A stretch of 39,665 bases of DNA from Fragilaria crotonensis (Eukaryota > Bacillariophyta > Fragilariophyceae > Fragilariales > Fragilariaceae). Within the stretch, counting starts at the first letter, position 1. Every line of letters begins with the position of its first letter. A program made the translations under genes and the position numbers. The stretch is from the NCBI GenBank assembly GCA_022925895.1, contig JAKSYS010000596.1, positions 1 through 39,665 of the forward strand, read 5' to 3'. Positions 1 to 10,947 of this stretch are shown here, one piece after another. The notes below the pieces were generated by a model. That model did not search any database. It was not told the DNA's origin and was given only the letters and a program-made list of their open reading frames with translations.

Positions 1-2929
1 AAACTTTCCCATCCTTTCTTTGGTCAACTCCTTGATTGAACACGTTGAATCTCTCACAAGTTGTTTGAAATTCTCTCGTCCCCTTTTTGAGATACAGGAA
101 CCCGTCGGTAGAAAGCCTTTGCGTGACCCCAGCAAAATTCAATGCCTTCCCCTGCTAATTCGGCATGGAACTTTGGTGTTAGAAGTACCGTGATGCCCAG
201 CTGAGATCCAAGGTACTGAAGTGCCGTTTCCTCATCCTTGAAATCAGCACACTCTGCGATGAGATGGCGTAGGGAATACCGTAAGTCAATCTTCCCTGAA
301 ATTGTGTCTTTCTTTCCGTCGACAGTGTATTTATCTAACTCACTTGGATCAATCAGTCCTCTTTCCCACAGAACTTGTAGCATGCCTTTAGATTTTCCTT
401 CCCATCCAGATAGGATTTTGTCGACTTCTTTGTGAGTTTCGATTGAATTGTTTCTTGCCAATTCCTGAAGTTCGGCTTTAGTGTACCCGCGTTTTTGTTG
501 GAGCGTCACACCCTTTTCGTTGAGCTCTTCAAGAAGGGTCTTCTTTGTTTTTTCAATTGGCTTGCTTCTTTTCCCCATTATTCGATCATGACGTTGTAAG
601 TCACGTTGCTCTGGTGTCAAATACCATGGGCCACAGTCGTCAGTATTGAATACCATTGACTGTGTGTCTCCGATGCCCAGGGTTGGTGAGTGTGTGCCCA
701 GATAACCCTCTTGTGACATTATGACTGTGTCTCTCATCTGCTGTTTTGATCCTCCAAAGTTCTTTTGCATGTTGATCGCACTGAGTGCACCATCACGTTT
801 GCGAGCGTGTCCCTGAGAATGATCGAACAAAAATACAAAATCGAAGCTTGGATATAGGATTCGTAGGCAATCAACCACATCCTCAAGCTGAAGACTCATG
901 TGGTATGAATTCCAATAACCCTGATTATTGATTCCGATGAACAAGTATTTTACGAAGGGGGATTCCAACAAAATCGGCTTCCTCGTTGTTCCCAAGATTT
1001 CCATCGCAGCTGTTGTATCGAGGTAATTTCCACCGCCGAGAGCTGCTGTTTGCCTTGCCATATTCACTCTTTGTAACTCATCCTCTGTCATCTGCCTGCC
1101 AAAGCCGAATTCGCGTGACACGAACGCAGAAAGCATATACCCATCGCCCTCCGACTTGGGCAGAAGTGGCACTTGTCCTTTTGGCCCAACCCATTGTTTG
1201 GAGGACAGTAGATACTGCGCGAAGACAGACTCATCTTGACCAATAATCATCAAGGGCCTGACTGATGATGACACTCGTATGCTTGTTTTTGCTTCAACAT
1301 CTCGCGCTGCCTCTTCTCCCCTTTTGATTCTTGATATGCAATTCTTCCAATAGTCAACGTGAAACTCAACCCGAGTCTCATCAGATATAATATCATAGTA
1401 ATGATGTCCGAAATCTGTGTCTAAGGTCTTGATCGTAGCAGCTTCACTGAGTGGAAGCTGAATCCAACGCCGACAACGTGGCTCAAGCACGGTAAGGTAG
1501 TTCTTGCAGAATGCATTTCGATGTGCGACAACATCTTCACGTTCATGGCCATCGACGTAGAAGCTCTTCCTTCTCGTATCATACTTGAATCCGAGTAATC
1601 GCATCCAGCGCCATGCTGTTGTGAAGCTCATGTTTTTAAGTCTATGTGCGCGAAGGAATAGCGCAATATCATCCTCATCTTGATCGACATCGACAGGATT
1701 GCTAGTAGGATTAATGGCTGTAGTACTTGTACTCAATGTTGACGTTTCTGCAGTATCTTCGTCTACTACCGATTCACGTTTCCACAACGCAGCCAGCCTT
1801 GGGATTACAGACGAATGAACGAATTGATAGACTGCTTCAATTGAAAGATGTGACAAGTTCTCGACGCCAAATGCAACAATCTGCTCCTTTGCGCATGGAA
1901 ACACTTCGAGAACTCGAGGAAGAGGTCGTTTCCCACTGAACAGACAAGTTTGGGTTTGGGAAGCATTCAAAATTACGGAACACAATGTTCCAATTTGCGA
2001 TGGTTTTATAGAAGGTTGCTTGCGTCATACCAACAGTGTTCAATACCTTACAAGATTCAGTGCAACAGTCTTGCCACGTCCATTCATTCATTTTTGCAAG
2101 AGCCAATCGGTACGCATAACAAAGAAACGTCGCCCTTTGCCTGACAGCGCATATCTCAGCTTTGGTACACACGTTGTCGATATCTCTACCTTGCACAACA
2201 TTCCTCCAATTATTTTCTTCCTCATGAACGCTTTGAAGCAGTACAATCCTTCTCTGAAGTGCTTCCATTGGAGTTTCAGAATCGAAATCAGTATCATTCC
2301 CATCCTCGCAATTCGTTGTCCCATGTTTCTTTGGTGGTTTGAACACTCGGTATGCCTCTGGGCTACATGGCCAGTAACTTGAGCTAGAAGCATCAGCAGC
2401 AATCATTACAGCGGCCGCACCAGTATCTCCTATCCTTGCTCGTTTGCTCGGTGATTGCTCAACAATGTCTCCGATCCTTCCTCCCGTTGTAGCCTCCGTG
2501 TTGACAGGTGTAGTTATCATTGTGTCGAGCGGGTCTTGATCTTGTGCTTGGAATGACTAGCACATTTGCGGCTGCTTCCATTACTTTTTCGTTCCATGCA
2601 CTGTTAAGTGGACATGGGTACCGTATCTGCCTTGATTTCTCTGTGAAGTAGTAATAGAATGTGTTCTTGTATGTGACTCTGAACACTCCTGTTGTGTTTG
2701 ATCCATCAAATCGGTGCATCAATTCTCCGAAAGAAGCCGACTTGGACATCCCTGTATTGAACCTTCTTACATCAATGACGCCAAGGGACGCATTGACATC
2801 AAATCTCCTAAAGCTTCAGCCCAAGTTGATGCAGGAAGCCAGCAATTTGACAATCTCGGACCATACGTGATGTCTGTTCGAAGGCATGACGGCATCAGTC
2901 AAAATAGCATATTTACCTTTGTCAACCAT
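1..2929 (-). pseudogene. DDE transposase-like gene, copy A (frame-broken, cut by window edge)
   Basis: The main frame lies at about 80-1970. It carries an HTH-like stretch (WRWMRLLGFKYDTRRKSFYV), the family signature YVDGHER, and a plausible catalytic triad in order: IIGQDES, FVFLFDHSQGH, AGEGIEFCWG. This resembles a DDE (RNase H-fold) transposase of a type known to me from fungi and algae; I cannot give a Pfam name with certainty. The N-terminal part (WTWQDCC region) continues in another frame at about 1960-2550, then in a third frame up to about 2750, and from there to the probable ATG at 2929 in further frames. Near position 75 the frame shifts again and the C-terminus runs off the window. 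The gene matches copy B at 16022-19440 in domain order along its whole length, but with clearly diverged protein sequence. No terminal repeats are visible. At least three frame changes and an in-frame stop make it non-coding as written. Confidence 0.75.
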
Positions 2930-2932
2930 TGT

Positions 2933-3010
2933 ATCTATAGATTTATCACCAACAGTAGGTTCACTGAGTTACATAGGAAGGTGACTGCAGGAGGTAAATC
3001 TATAGATTAG
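2933..3010. repeat. Paired TCTATAGA palindromes upstream of copy A
   Basis: Two copies of an A/T-flanked palindrome (core TCTATAGA) lie about 60 bp apart, one immediately upstream of the probable copy A start and one near 2998-3009. They could be subterminal transposase-binding sites or chance. Copy B has no equivalent that I could see. Confidence 0.35.
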
Positions 3011-3088
3011 AATGGAAATGTTGCAAACGACGGCTTGAAAATCTCATTGTGGAAGCCTTGCTTCCAACACGACAAAGTCCCGCCCTCG

Positions 3089-3096
3089 TGACGTCA
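3089..3096. promoter_or_regulatory. CRE-like TGACGTCA upstream of the ParB-like gene
   Basis: A perfect 8-bp TGACGTCA palindrome lies about 145 bp upstream of the chosen ATG at 3241. bZIP factors bind this core in eukaryotes, and in diatoms such half sites act as CO2/cAMP-response elements. The position is suggestive only. Confidence 0.3.
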
Positions 3097-3240
3097 TATT
3101 GGCAGTGAAATCGGTCTAGCGTAGAATTAATACTGGGACGTGCGCCCGGATTTTAGAACAGAAAACCAGCTGTACAGGTGCCAGGTACCAAACGATCGTC
3201 ATCACTGCATCAGACTGCAGGTACCATCAGTTGTGGGAGA

Positions 3241-3769
3241 ATGGGCAAGAATAAAAAGGGAAAGAGCAGTAAGAATAACTCTGCTGCCGCAGGTGATGGT
3301 GATGATTGGATTTCAGTGGATCCAGCCAGAGTCCGATTTCAGCATGCCCGAATTCGTCCGCATTTTTCTGGATGCGGCAGGTCAGTGCTTCAAACTCTCA
3401 ATGATATTCGGGAAGGAAGGCTCCAACCCGCAGAGCTACCTCTCATCCAAGTTATAGTGGGACCGATGGCAGATGACGGGGAACGATGGTACTTCTCCCT
3501 CAACAATAGGAGACTCTGGGTACTCAAACGATGCCGAGAAGAAGGATTTTGGAGAACAATCAGATCCGAGTAAGGGTTCGAGAAGCAAAAGCAGTTCTGA
3601 AATGGAGCGATATTCATTACAAAATTGTGCTCTTGAAGCTAAATTCATTCGCGACCCAGAATTCAAGTTGAAACAGAGGCGCAGATAAAGGGAAGGGGTC
3701 GAAAACAGCGAAGCTATCGTTCTGATAAGAGCCGTGGACGTCGACGCTGACGAGAGCGACGACGAGTGA
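3241..3769 (+). CDS. ParB-like nuclease-fold domain protein (frame-broken)
   Basis: The chosen ATG opens a lysine/serine-rich start (MGKNKKGKS), followed by a block around residues 20-90 with RFQHARIRPHFSGCGRSV, LPLIQVIVGP and WYFSLNNRRLWVLKRCREEG. That order of a substrate-loop Arg/His block, a PxIxV strand and an NNRRLWVLK helix fits the ParB/sulfiredoxin-like fold found in small uncharacterised algal proteins. After REEGF the frame moves to a stretch reading NNQIRVRVREAK and then to MERYSLQNCALEAKF. Both shifts sit at runs, TTTT at 3547-3550 and AAAA at 3587-3590, and one missing base at each would restore continuity. A TAA follows the last conserved block at about 3687; the same frame then continues to an acidic end with a TGA at 3767-3769, so the true C-terminus is uncertain. 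Function is unknown; nuclease activity is not shown. Confidence 0.6.
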
Positions 3770-3777
3770 CCAAGAAG

Positions 3778-5953
3778 TCATTCAAATAGATCCAACCCTT
3801 CGCTGTTCTCATGTGATGCTATCGCGACAGCTTTGAACGTGGCACAGGAGTGCAACCTGTTCCAATGCCCTCTCTGGACACAAGTCGCACCAGAGTCTCC
3901 ACGCTTGAGATTCGGATCACCAAACTTGGTTAAAGATAAGGCAGCGATTTCTGCCAGGCGTTCCTTGCAATCAAACTCAATCAGCTCCATCTCGCGCCCT
4001 GTAATAGTGTGTTGGAGCTTCTTCCGAAACTCCGAGGCGAGTCTCAGCAAAGGTGTGCCGCGTGATCCAACCCCGACGACATTTCTGCCAACTCAGGTCG
4101 TCTCAAAAACATCTGCGGGTGTGCCATCGGTTTCCACGTATTCGTTGATTTTTGCAGAGCAAGGCAATCCGCTTCTTTCTTTTGCAGCGCTGTCTTTGGA
4201 TATCCCGTGATGTTTCCGATGCCGCAATCCGAGATAAAGGTGACACAACTGACCGAGGATCAGATTGTGTCAGTCGCAACCACATATCATAGTCCTCAGC
4301 ATATCGTAGATTTTCGCGATACCCGCCAGCATCCATGATTACTGCTTTGCGGAACATGACTGACGGATGCGAGAGGCAACAAAGAAAACAACATGGCCCA
4401 TGGAACAAATCCTGGATCCGTGGGTGGAAAGGACGTCGAGTTCTCCAAGTAGCATCATTCTCGCGGGAGAAAGGTAGCTTCTTTATTCGACATTCGTTTC
4501 AGCCAACGTTTCGCCACCAACTGATGCCGAGAATGCTGCAGAGTATGTGCCGACAACTGCAAGCGACGAATTGCATCGCAAATATTCGAGCTGCAACACG
4601 AATCGCTTTTCAGCGCACACGTCATCGGCATCCATCCTCGCCACAAATTCGGAGCGAGCATAATGGAGTCCTAGATTCAGCGCAGCCGCTACACCTGGCT
4701 TTTCAGGAAGCATAAATCTCAGTTTGATCTCCGAGTTCGCTCCGTCGATTGCATGGTTGAAGCGGTGGTCCTCGACCGCAATATCCTTTGGAGCTCTCTG
4801 GCCGCGTCTTTGGCTGCGGCCACGATGGCATCAATACTTCCATCTGTGCATCGATCATCCCGACAATCACTTGCATGGTGTGGATCGCAGACTGGTCCTT
4901 GCACTGCATGATGATCGATCTCGCGGCAAGCTTGGCGACATTTGGAGGGCCTGTGCGCACTGGCATCAGCACAGAGATCAAACGTTCAAGCGGTTCCGCT
5001 TTCGCAAAGCATAAAACACCAATGTGTGAAGAATTAAAGTGACTTGTCCGATAAGCGTTGAAATCGAGTCTCTTTCCTTCCTTCAAGAACGTGAGCATCT
5101 CTATCGGATCCTTTGCATTCTCGACAGGTGCGGAGCAAAGGTCTTACCTCTATTTACGGTCAGAATCAAAGTGTTGGTGACTGCGGGACAGAAATTATGG
5201 GCGATGGCATTTTCGAAGGATGGCGTAGCCTGCAAGCTCCAGCTTGTTTGGATGCGATGTTTCTTCCTCGTCGCACTGCTGCAAGACATTTTGTACCAGC
5301 TCATTTGAATAGATCCCACCACTTAAATCCACGGATATGCCCAGTCCACCCTTCCACACGACAGGATACGTGAAACAGGCCGTTTGATACCGCAGATGAT
5401 TCTTCGGCGCTGGTGATGGAAGGTTTCGTGTTTGGCACCATGTTATTCCAGGATGAAGTCGGGTCAAGAAGATGTCTGATGATCCTGATTTCTCGAGGAC
5501 ATCGTTTAAGGGCTCCAGAAGTATGCAATCATCCGTTAGCAACATCCAGCGCAGATGCGTTTCTCCGACGTGGGCGTGAATGACCGTCAATAAATGCACA
5601 CGGAATGTTCGATCTGTGCTCTCCACCAAAAAATCGATCTGGTCGGTGAATTCATGCTGCACTTGTCGATAACCGTCCTCGAAATCCGGTCGAACATTTG
5701 CAATGATAGTCACCTTATAATCTCCAATCTTATCCAGTTGCATAGACAGAAGCAACTGTTGCAATTGCCATGGTCGATCTTTTGTGAAAATAATAACATG
5801 AAACCGGCCAGCCGCATAAGTCGTCAGTTCGGTTTGTGTCTGCGAAGGACTGGAACAGAGAAATCCGGCAGTGGCTGCGGTTGTTGGATTCTGCCCAAGA
5901 AACGATGACACCCGAGACAGGATCGATGGATCCATTTCACCACCGTTTCTCAT
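3778..5953 (-). pseudogene. Two-domain glycosyltransferase (GT-A/GT2-like), broken by frame changes
   Basis: The N-terminal domain (5195-5953) reads FHVIIFTKDRPWQLQQLLLS, then WMLLTDDCILLEPL and VVWKGGLGISVDLSGGIYS, typical of a GT-A nucleotide-sugar fold with an acidic DD motif. A second, GT2-type domain follows: ISVLMPVRTGPPNVAKLAAR, then PEKPGVAAALNLGLHYARSE, the DxD-like RMDADDVCAEKR, SHPSVMFRKAVIMDAGGYRE and the catalytic-type YAEDYDMWLRL. It would transfer a sugar from a nucleotide donor; acceptor and location are unknown. The product is spread over about eight frame changes. Four are one-base losses at short runs or single bases (near 5210, 5144, 4860 and 4778); others around 4480 and 4100-4260 are less clear. 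An in-frame TAG lies about 45 bp upstream of the first ATG, while conserved-looking sequence continues up to it, so the true start may be missing. It is either a decaying gene or a real gene hit by sequence errors. Confidence 0.7.
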
Positions 5954-6244
5954 GAGCTCATAATGTATGAAGACGTTCCAGATATCAGAACCACCAGATT
6001 TTCTGTCCTATCTCCTATCGCAAAAGACGGAATCGAGTGTTTGTGCAATAGCTGGTTTCTGACAGGTTTCGGATTTACACACAGGCGAACGAAACACATG
6101 CTCGCAAGATGCAAGATTCAGAGCGATGCACTCAAACACTCAAACCCATTTCTTTGCACTGAAGTTCGTGGTCGCATTGAACAGCACAGTACATTGTACT
6201 GGTACACCGTCAAGGCAGTACCGGTACTGTGGGTTCCCTTCTTA

Positions 6245-7582
6245 GAGCATGTCTTATCGTGGGGGGTACATCTCTGATTTTTCGAATTTTTTTCAAAAAA
6301 GCAATTCTTATGAGGGGGGGTACATCGGATCAGGGGGGGTCAGATGATGTACCTTTTTGATGACCTAGGGTCACATTTGCAAAATCTGACCCCCCCCGAT
6401 GTACCCGGGGTCAGTACTGTATCAATTGCTCCAGTGGGACTATACAGTGATCCTTCGTGTCGTTTTACTGTATTTTTATACCAAATCTACAAGTACCAAC
6501 ATTGGTGCATTTGTCAATGCTGTGTTGCATCGCAACTCGCAACTCGCAACAAACAATTGCGCAACGATGGGAACTCATCCTCCGCTAATACCTCCATAGG
6601 ATGCACACCCTCCACTCACCCCGTATTAAGGACGACCATCACCTCCTCCTTGATTTCTTCCTTGATGTGTGCTGTGGTCGTGTCGTCTGACGTTACCCTC
6701 GCTAGTACCAACAAGTCCGACCGTGAAATGATGACATTTACTACGAGTCGTCACAATTGCCATTCCCAAGGGAGTTTCACCGCATTTCCAAGGCAAATTG
6801 CCAGCTGTTGCTTGATCCCTTGCAAAAGAGTCTTACCGAGGTGAAGAATGGCAGCTTTCACCCAGATTGTGGATTCCACAGCCATTATCCGAGAGGATAC
6901 CGTCAAGCTTGCTGTTGTTGCTAGCATTTTGTTCCGGACGAAAAGCATTGGCGCAGTCTGGCTCAAGACCGTCATGACTGTGCAATTGATCAAGGGTTGC
7001 AGGACCATCTTTGATCTACGTTGACATTAAGACCTTCTTGTGCCACAAATGAAGCAATGCATCGCAATGAGTTCCTTGGACGCCATTTCAATTATCTTGC
7101 TTGTTGATCAAATCAAGAAGCGAGATCTGCCACCACCTCAACCTGTTCAGTCAAAAATTCTGCCACTTCATGGTGGTCAGAAAATGCTGCCTACTTTAGT
7201 CAAACCTTGGACCACCCCATCCATGGCATAAAAGTCATCGAATTGCTACGGAAGGTATTGGCATCGACAAAGGTAACAACTTTGCCCACATCAGTCAATT
7301 TTGTCGCCTGATTATCTTTTGTGATATCATGGAGTACTAGGAGTCTCTTACAATCAGTATTGTGAATGCCAACAGTGATGGATGTTAATAGCAACTTGCT
7401 AGAGAGGGTTTAGAACTAGTGTCTCAATTATTTGAACGTTACTCAGGTGATCGCAAAACCGCAGTACGCAGTACTACAGTACACGATAAAGAATGCCAAT
7501 TTTTAATTTTTTTTTGAAGGGTACATCGATGTACCCCGGGTACATGAGAGGGCTGGTGTACCCCCAACGATAAGACATGCTC
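6245..7582. mobile_element. Non-autonomous PIF/Harbinger-like element, 1.34 kb
   Basis: The ends are inverted repeats of 28 bp matching at 26 positions, starting GAGCATGTCTTATCGT and continuing with a G-run and TACA. They are flanked by direct TTA repeats at 6242-6244 and 7583-7585. A 3-bp TTA/TAA target duplication is the hallmark of PIF/Harbinger elements. Inside I found no recognisable transposase (no DDE_4-like motifs) and no convincing coding frame; the longest frames lack any familiar domain. Subterminal GGGGTACATC-type blocks recur near both ends. The autonomous partner is not in this window. Confidence 0.75.
6333..6397. repeat. G-rich hairpin inside the Harbinger-like element
   Basis: A seven-G run followed by TCAGAT (6333-6345) pairs with ATCTGACCCCCCC (from 6384), giving a 13-bp stem with a loop of about 38 bases. 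A neighbouring block (GGGGGGGTACATCGG near 6315) partly pairs with the sequence just beyond the right arm, extending the structure. Confidence 0.6.
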
Positions 7583-8075
7583 TTATGTACTAGCGTAGAA
7601 CACGTACCTGGTACTAGTAGCACAATCAACGTTACAACTTACAACTGACACAACAACTGTCTGAAGTCTCAAGATGACGAACGACTGAAGGTCGATATGT
7701 TGATTGACGACCTTGCTGGAGCAGTCAAGCTCCGACTATTGATGCACATTGCACATGCATGTGTATATACAAATCGCCTCTCTATGTACTTATAGAGTGT
7801 TGAGTGTATTCGCATGCATTAACACCGCTCTAAGTATCGGAGAGACAGTATTCGTGTTGTCTTAACAAACTTGACTCTGTCAGCACTCCATCATCCTCCC
7901 AATCCACTTATTATTGTGCTTGGACTGCACACTGAGTACAACCTCAGTGTTTCTCCACGTGGCAGTCTTAATTCCGAGGTCAATTGCGAATTGCGAGTTG
8001 AGATCAAGCAGAGTATCTCAAGTGTCAGAGGCGTCTCGGATTGTTTGAGCGACATTCAGACGAGACTTATTCATC
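7583..8075. other. Gene-free spacer before the SDR gene
   Basis: No coding frame, RNA gene or clear promoter element was recognised. The left edge (7585-7620) holds a cluster of GTAC words; the part near 7740-7830 is rich in TGCA/CATG words. It must contain the promoter of the SDR gene at 8076. Confidence 0.4.
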
Positions 8076-8774
8076 ATGTCCTTTGCAACTATGCCATCAA
8101 ACAACAACGTCGTCCTCTTCGGCGCCAATGGTGATATTGGCAAAAGAGTACTTCTAGGACTATTAGAACAAGGAATTAATGTCAAGGCTGTCGTTAGATC
8201 AAAACACAAGTTGGATGATGTTCCGAAATCAGTAACAATTGTTGAGGCATCCATTATGGACATGGATCACGTCAAGCTTCAAGCCCTTGTCCTTGACTGT
8301 CAGATCATAATCTCTTGTCTAAGCCACGGAAAGCAAATTTTTCGAGAACCGAAACGCATACTTCTGGACTCAACAACAAAAATTCTCAACGCCATGTCTT
8401 CCAACCACAAACTCATCATACTAAACGGAGCAGGAGCTCGCCACCCAGCAGGCAGAGAGGCAACCGGGTGGTTGGAATGGATCATTGTGAGTCTCTTGCG
8501 CATTTTTGTTCCTCCCCACGCCGATATGGAAGAGACGCTTCAGTATCTTCAGGAAGACGACCAACACAATTGGATTGCCATGCGACCTGGAATGTTTGCA
8601 GACCAGACAAATTCGAAAGGCTATACAATGTCTGAATATCGCACGGTTGGCTTGTTTTCAGGTCGAGTCGCGACCAAGGCTAATGTGGCTGATGCAATTG
8701 TTCGTATTGCTACTAGTGACGAACTGCAAGAAACGTGGAACAGAAAGATGCCTGTAGTCCTTGATGATGAATAG
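8076..8774 (+). CDS. NAD(P)-binding atypical SDR / NmrA-like protein
   Basis: This is an uninterrupted 232-residue frame. Near residues 11-25 it shows VVLFGANGDIGKRVL, a GxxGxxG dinucleotide-binding loop after the first beta strand. The second strand ends in VVRSK, where an Arg suits NADP(H). VTIVEASIMD fits the NAD(P)-contacting turn of this family, and IILNGAGAR the fourth strand. There is no YxxxK in the usual place, so it fits atypical SDRs of the NAD(P)H-binding/NmrA class, whose members are reductases, epimerases or redox sensors. Substrate is unknown. No targeting peptide is evident, which suggests a cytosolic protein. A second ATG at codon 6 could also serve as start. The gene converges on the ABC-class ATPase gene with a 277-bp gap. 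Confidence 0.8.
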   Translation: MSFATMPSNNNVVLFGANGDIGKRVLLGLLEQGINVKAVVRSKHKLDDVPKSVTIVEASIMDMDHVKLQALVLDCQIIISCLSHGKQIFREPKRILLDSTTKILNAMSSNHKLIILNGAGARHPAGREATGWLEWIIVSLLRIFVPPHADMEETLQYLQEDDQHNWIAMRPGMFADQTNSKGYTMSEYRTVGLFSGRVATKANVADAIVRIATSDELQETWNRKMPVVLDDE

Positions 8775-9051
8775 GGCGCGCGCGAACGATGCCTTCGGAG
8801 TGTTTTCTCTACAGGTCATGGATCGCACCTGTGACAGGACTTGACCCGATTGATTGATGGTATTCTCAAGAAGCCGCCGATTGGGTTGGCCAAACTTGTG
8901 TCAACAAGATGTTTCAGTTGACATAAATAGATCATATGCATGTAGTCGTACCGATGCAACTCAGTACCGTACGAGCTGACGACAAAAGGTCACAAAGTTA
9001 TCTTTTGGGTTTGACGTTCGACATGCTTTTTAAGATTCGTTTCAAGACGGT

Positions 9052-10947
9052 CTATGGTTTGGTTGCGAACCTATTGTTCTTCCGCCTGGCGTTCCACAAA
9101 TCAGCCAGCTCCTGTTTCTTCCGCTCTTCTTCCCTGGCAGCCTCAGCCTCTGCATCGTCGTCCTTTATCGGCATGTTCTCCAGCACCACCCCTCGCATCC
9201 TAGTGAGGGCCATGAATACCTCATAATTTCTGGGTTGGTAAGCAAAGCCGATACTGTCGATCATGGATTGATTCGATAAGGACGCAATGCCATAATCTAC
9301 CAGCTGTGCATGCAATGCTTTCAAGAGCTCTGCAATACCAAGCTCAGGGTTCTTCTGAGCGTGTTCGATTATCCACGCGAGGCAAAGACCGCAACCGAAG
9401 AGTTGAGCCTTCTTGCCTAATAGTTGCTCGGACCTAGACATGTCTATGTATCCAGAGTCGTCCTCCTCGTCTTGCATATCGTCAGTAACATCCCGTTCAA
9501 TGCACAGCATGTCGCTGCCTTCGACAACCGATGCAGATAAGTTGAGACCGAACGATTTCACACAAGCAGCCGTAGGTCGACGGGGGACGGGTGTGCCTTC
9601 CTTGTCCCATTGCAAACGATGCACCACTCCTCGTCCAGCGTACTGAACATGACCGTACGAGAATTGGCGACTGATGGAATTCGCTTTCGCGGTGGCGTCA
9701 CTTGCAACGTATTTGTCAAGGAGTATGACTTTATGAGGAACATCAAGCCAGTCACCCACACCGCCCACAACCACAATCGAGGAAATACCGAGTGTTTGGT
9801 ACATTCCATTAACTCGATAGAGAAGTGGGGTGATGCTCTCATCCATGACGAGCGACCGCATACGACCGTCTCGAGCCATAAAGTTCGCGGCGCTAACGTC
9901 TTCATCAACCAGCATGGCCGTAGCCCCCATTTCAACTGCTTCCGAGACGTTGGCTGCTTGCGAGGTGGAACCAGAGGCTTCGCGAGTGGAGAACTGTTTT
10001 GTATCCAGAGAATTGGCAATCCCCGGCAGTGTTGGTAGGTTGGATATGAATGCACTGACATTGCAATTGTTGACGTATCGACCATCCTCAGCCCTAACAG
10101 TGACAGCCTCCGAGACAGTGACACAGAGTTCACGGCCGTCGCCTGGAATCTTATTGTAAACCCCAGCGGCGATTGTCCTCAAAAGGGTTGACTTGCCGTG
10201 GTACCCGCCACCGACAATCAACGTGATACCTTCCGGAATGACCATGCCCGCAATAGATATCGACGACGACGATGTTTCTTTCTCTGACGCACCGTTCGTC
10301 AATCCCAACAACTGACAATATGGCTTCCAATCCCCCATTTCAATGACAATTGTTCGTGTAAGGTCTGTATCCTTGGGAGCCAAAAAGGGAACGGCAGGAG
10401 GGCTTGCCATTGGAGCGTGACTAACTCCACTTTTGCGGGGCAAAATAGATCCATTGGCCACGAATGCAACCAACTTTTCAGCCTTCAGATAACGACGGGT
10501 GCGGTGTTGCAAAACACAGCAGGCGATATGGACCAGACGGTCCGACGTAGCAGCTGCCCAGTCGTCCAATACGTCTCTGACGACCTGCATTGCACTTTCA
10601 TCCGAGGTTTCCTTGACGCGAACCATGATTTTTATCTCCTTTTGAGAGCACCAAATGTCGCTTCGTTCCAAGACATAGGGTACGGCGGCAGAATTTGCCG
10701 GAAGGCGTTTCCTCCGTCTCCGTCCTGGCACAACCGCGTCATCCAACGTGGCAATCTTATCTGTGGCAATTCGCCGGGCCAAGAAATCAGCCATGGCAGT
10801 CCGAATAACGTGAGCTTCCTCCATGTCCTTCGCCATGGCAAAGCCTGCTGGAAGCAATGCGGCCACATCACATGCGGCTTGCACTAGAATACCTTGCTCC
10901 AGGGGATCGACGAGACAAGAGCATGACCAAATCATTGTTTGCTGCAT
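9052..10947 (-). CDS. ABC-class P-loop ATPase (PF09818-type)
   Basis: This is a clean 631-residue frame. The Walker A loop is unusual, VGGGYHGKSTLL (about residues 245-256), preceded by GMVIPEGITLIV, which is the typical layout of the 'predicted ATPase of the ABC class' family. GDGREL follows, a Walker B-like strand ATAMLVDEDVSAANFM lies near 335-350, and an SSIVVVGGVGDWLDVPHKVI strand near 400. RTAMADFLARR and YVLERSDI near the N-terminus match conserved blocks of the family. The usual N-terminal DHxQxDPFAxPS block is not recognisable, so the start may lie in an unseen upstream exon or the protein is N-terminally diverged. The C-terminus ends in an acidic/basic helix (AEAAREEERKKQELADLW). 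The family occurs in bacteria, plants, algae and fungi, and its cellular role is not established. There are no membrane segments, so it is not a transporter subunit. Confidence 0.8.
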   Translation of the reverse strand: MQQTMIWSCSCLVDPLEQGILVQAACDVAALLPAGFAMAKDMEEAHVIRTAMADFLARRIATDKIATLDDAVVPGRRRRKRLPANSAAVPYVLERSDIWCSQKEIKIMVRVKETSDESAMQVVRDVLDDWAAATSDRLVHIACCVLQHRTRRYLKAEKLVAFVANGSILPRKSGVSHAPMASPPAVPFLAPKDTDLTRTIVIEMGDWKPYCQLLGLTNGASEKETSSSSISIAGMVIPEGITLIVGGGYHGKSTLLRTIAAGVYNKIPGDGRELCVTVSEAVTVRAEDGRYVNNCNVSAFISNLPTLPGIANSLDTKQFSTREASGSTSQAANVSEAVEMGATAMLVDEDVSAANFMARDGRMRSLVMDESITPLLYRVNGMYQTLGISSIVVVGGVGDWLDVPHKVILLDKYVASDATAKANSISRQFSYGHVQYAGRGVVHRLQWDKEGTPVPRRPTAACVKSFGLNLSASVVEGSDMLCIERDVTDDMQDEEDDSGYIDMSRSEQLLGKKAQLFGCGLCLAWIIEHAQKNPELGIAELLKALHAQLVDYGIASLSNQSMIDSIGFAYQPRNYEVFMALTRMRGVVLENMPIKDDDAEAEAAREEERKKQELADLWNARRKNNRFATKP

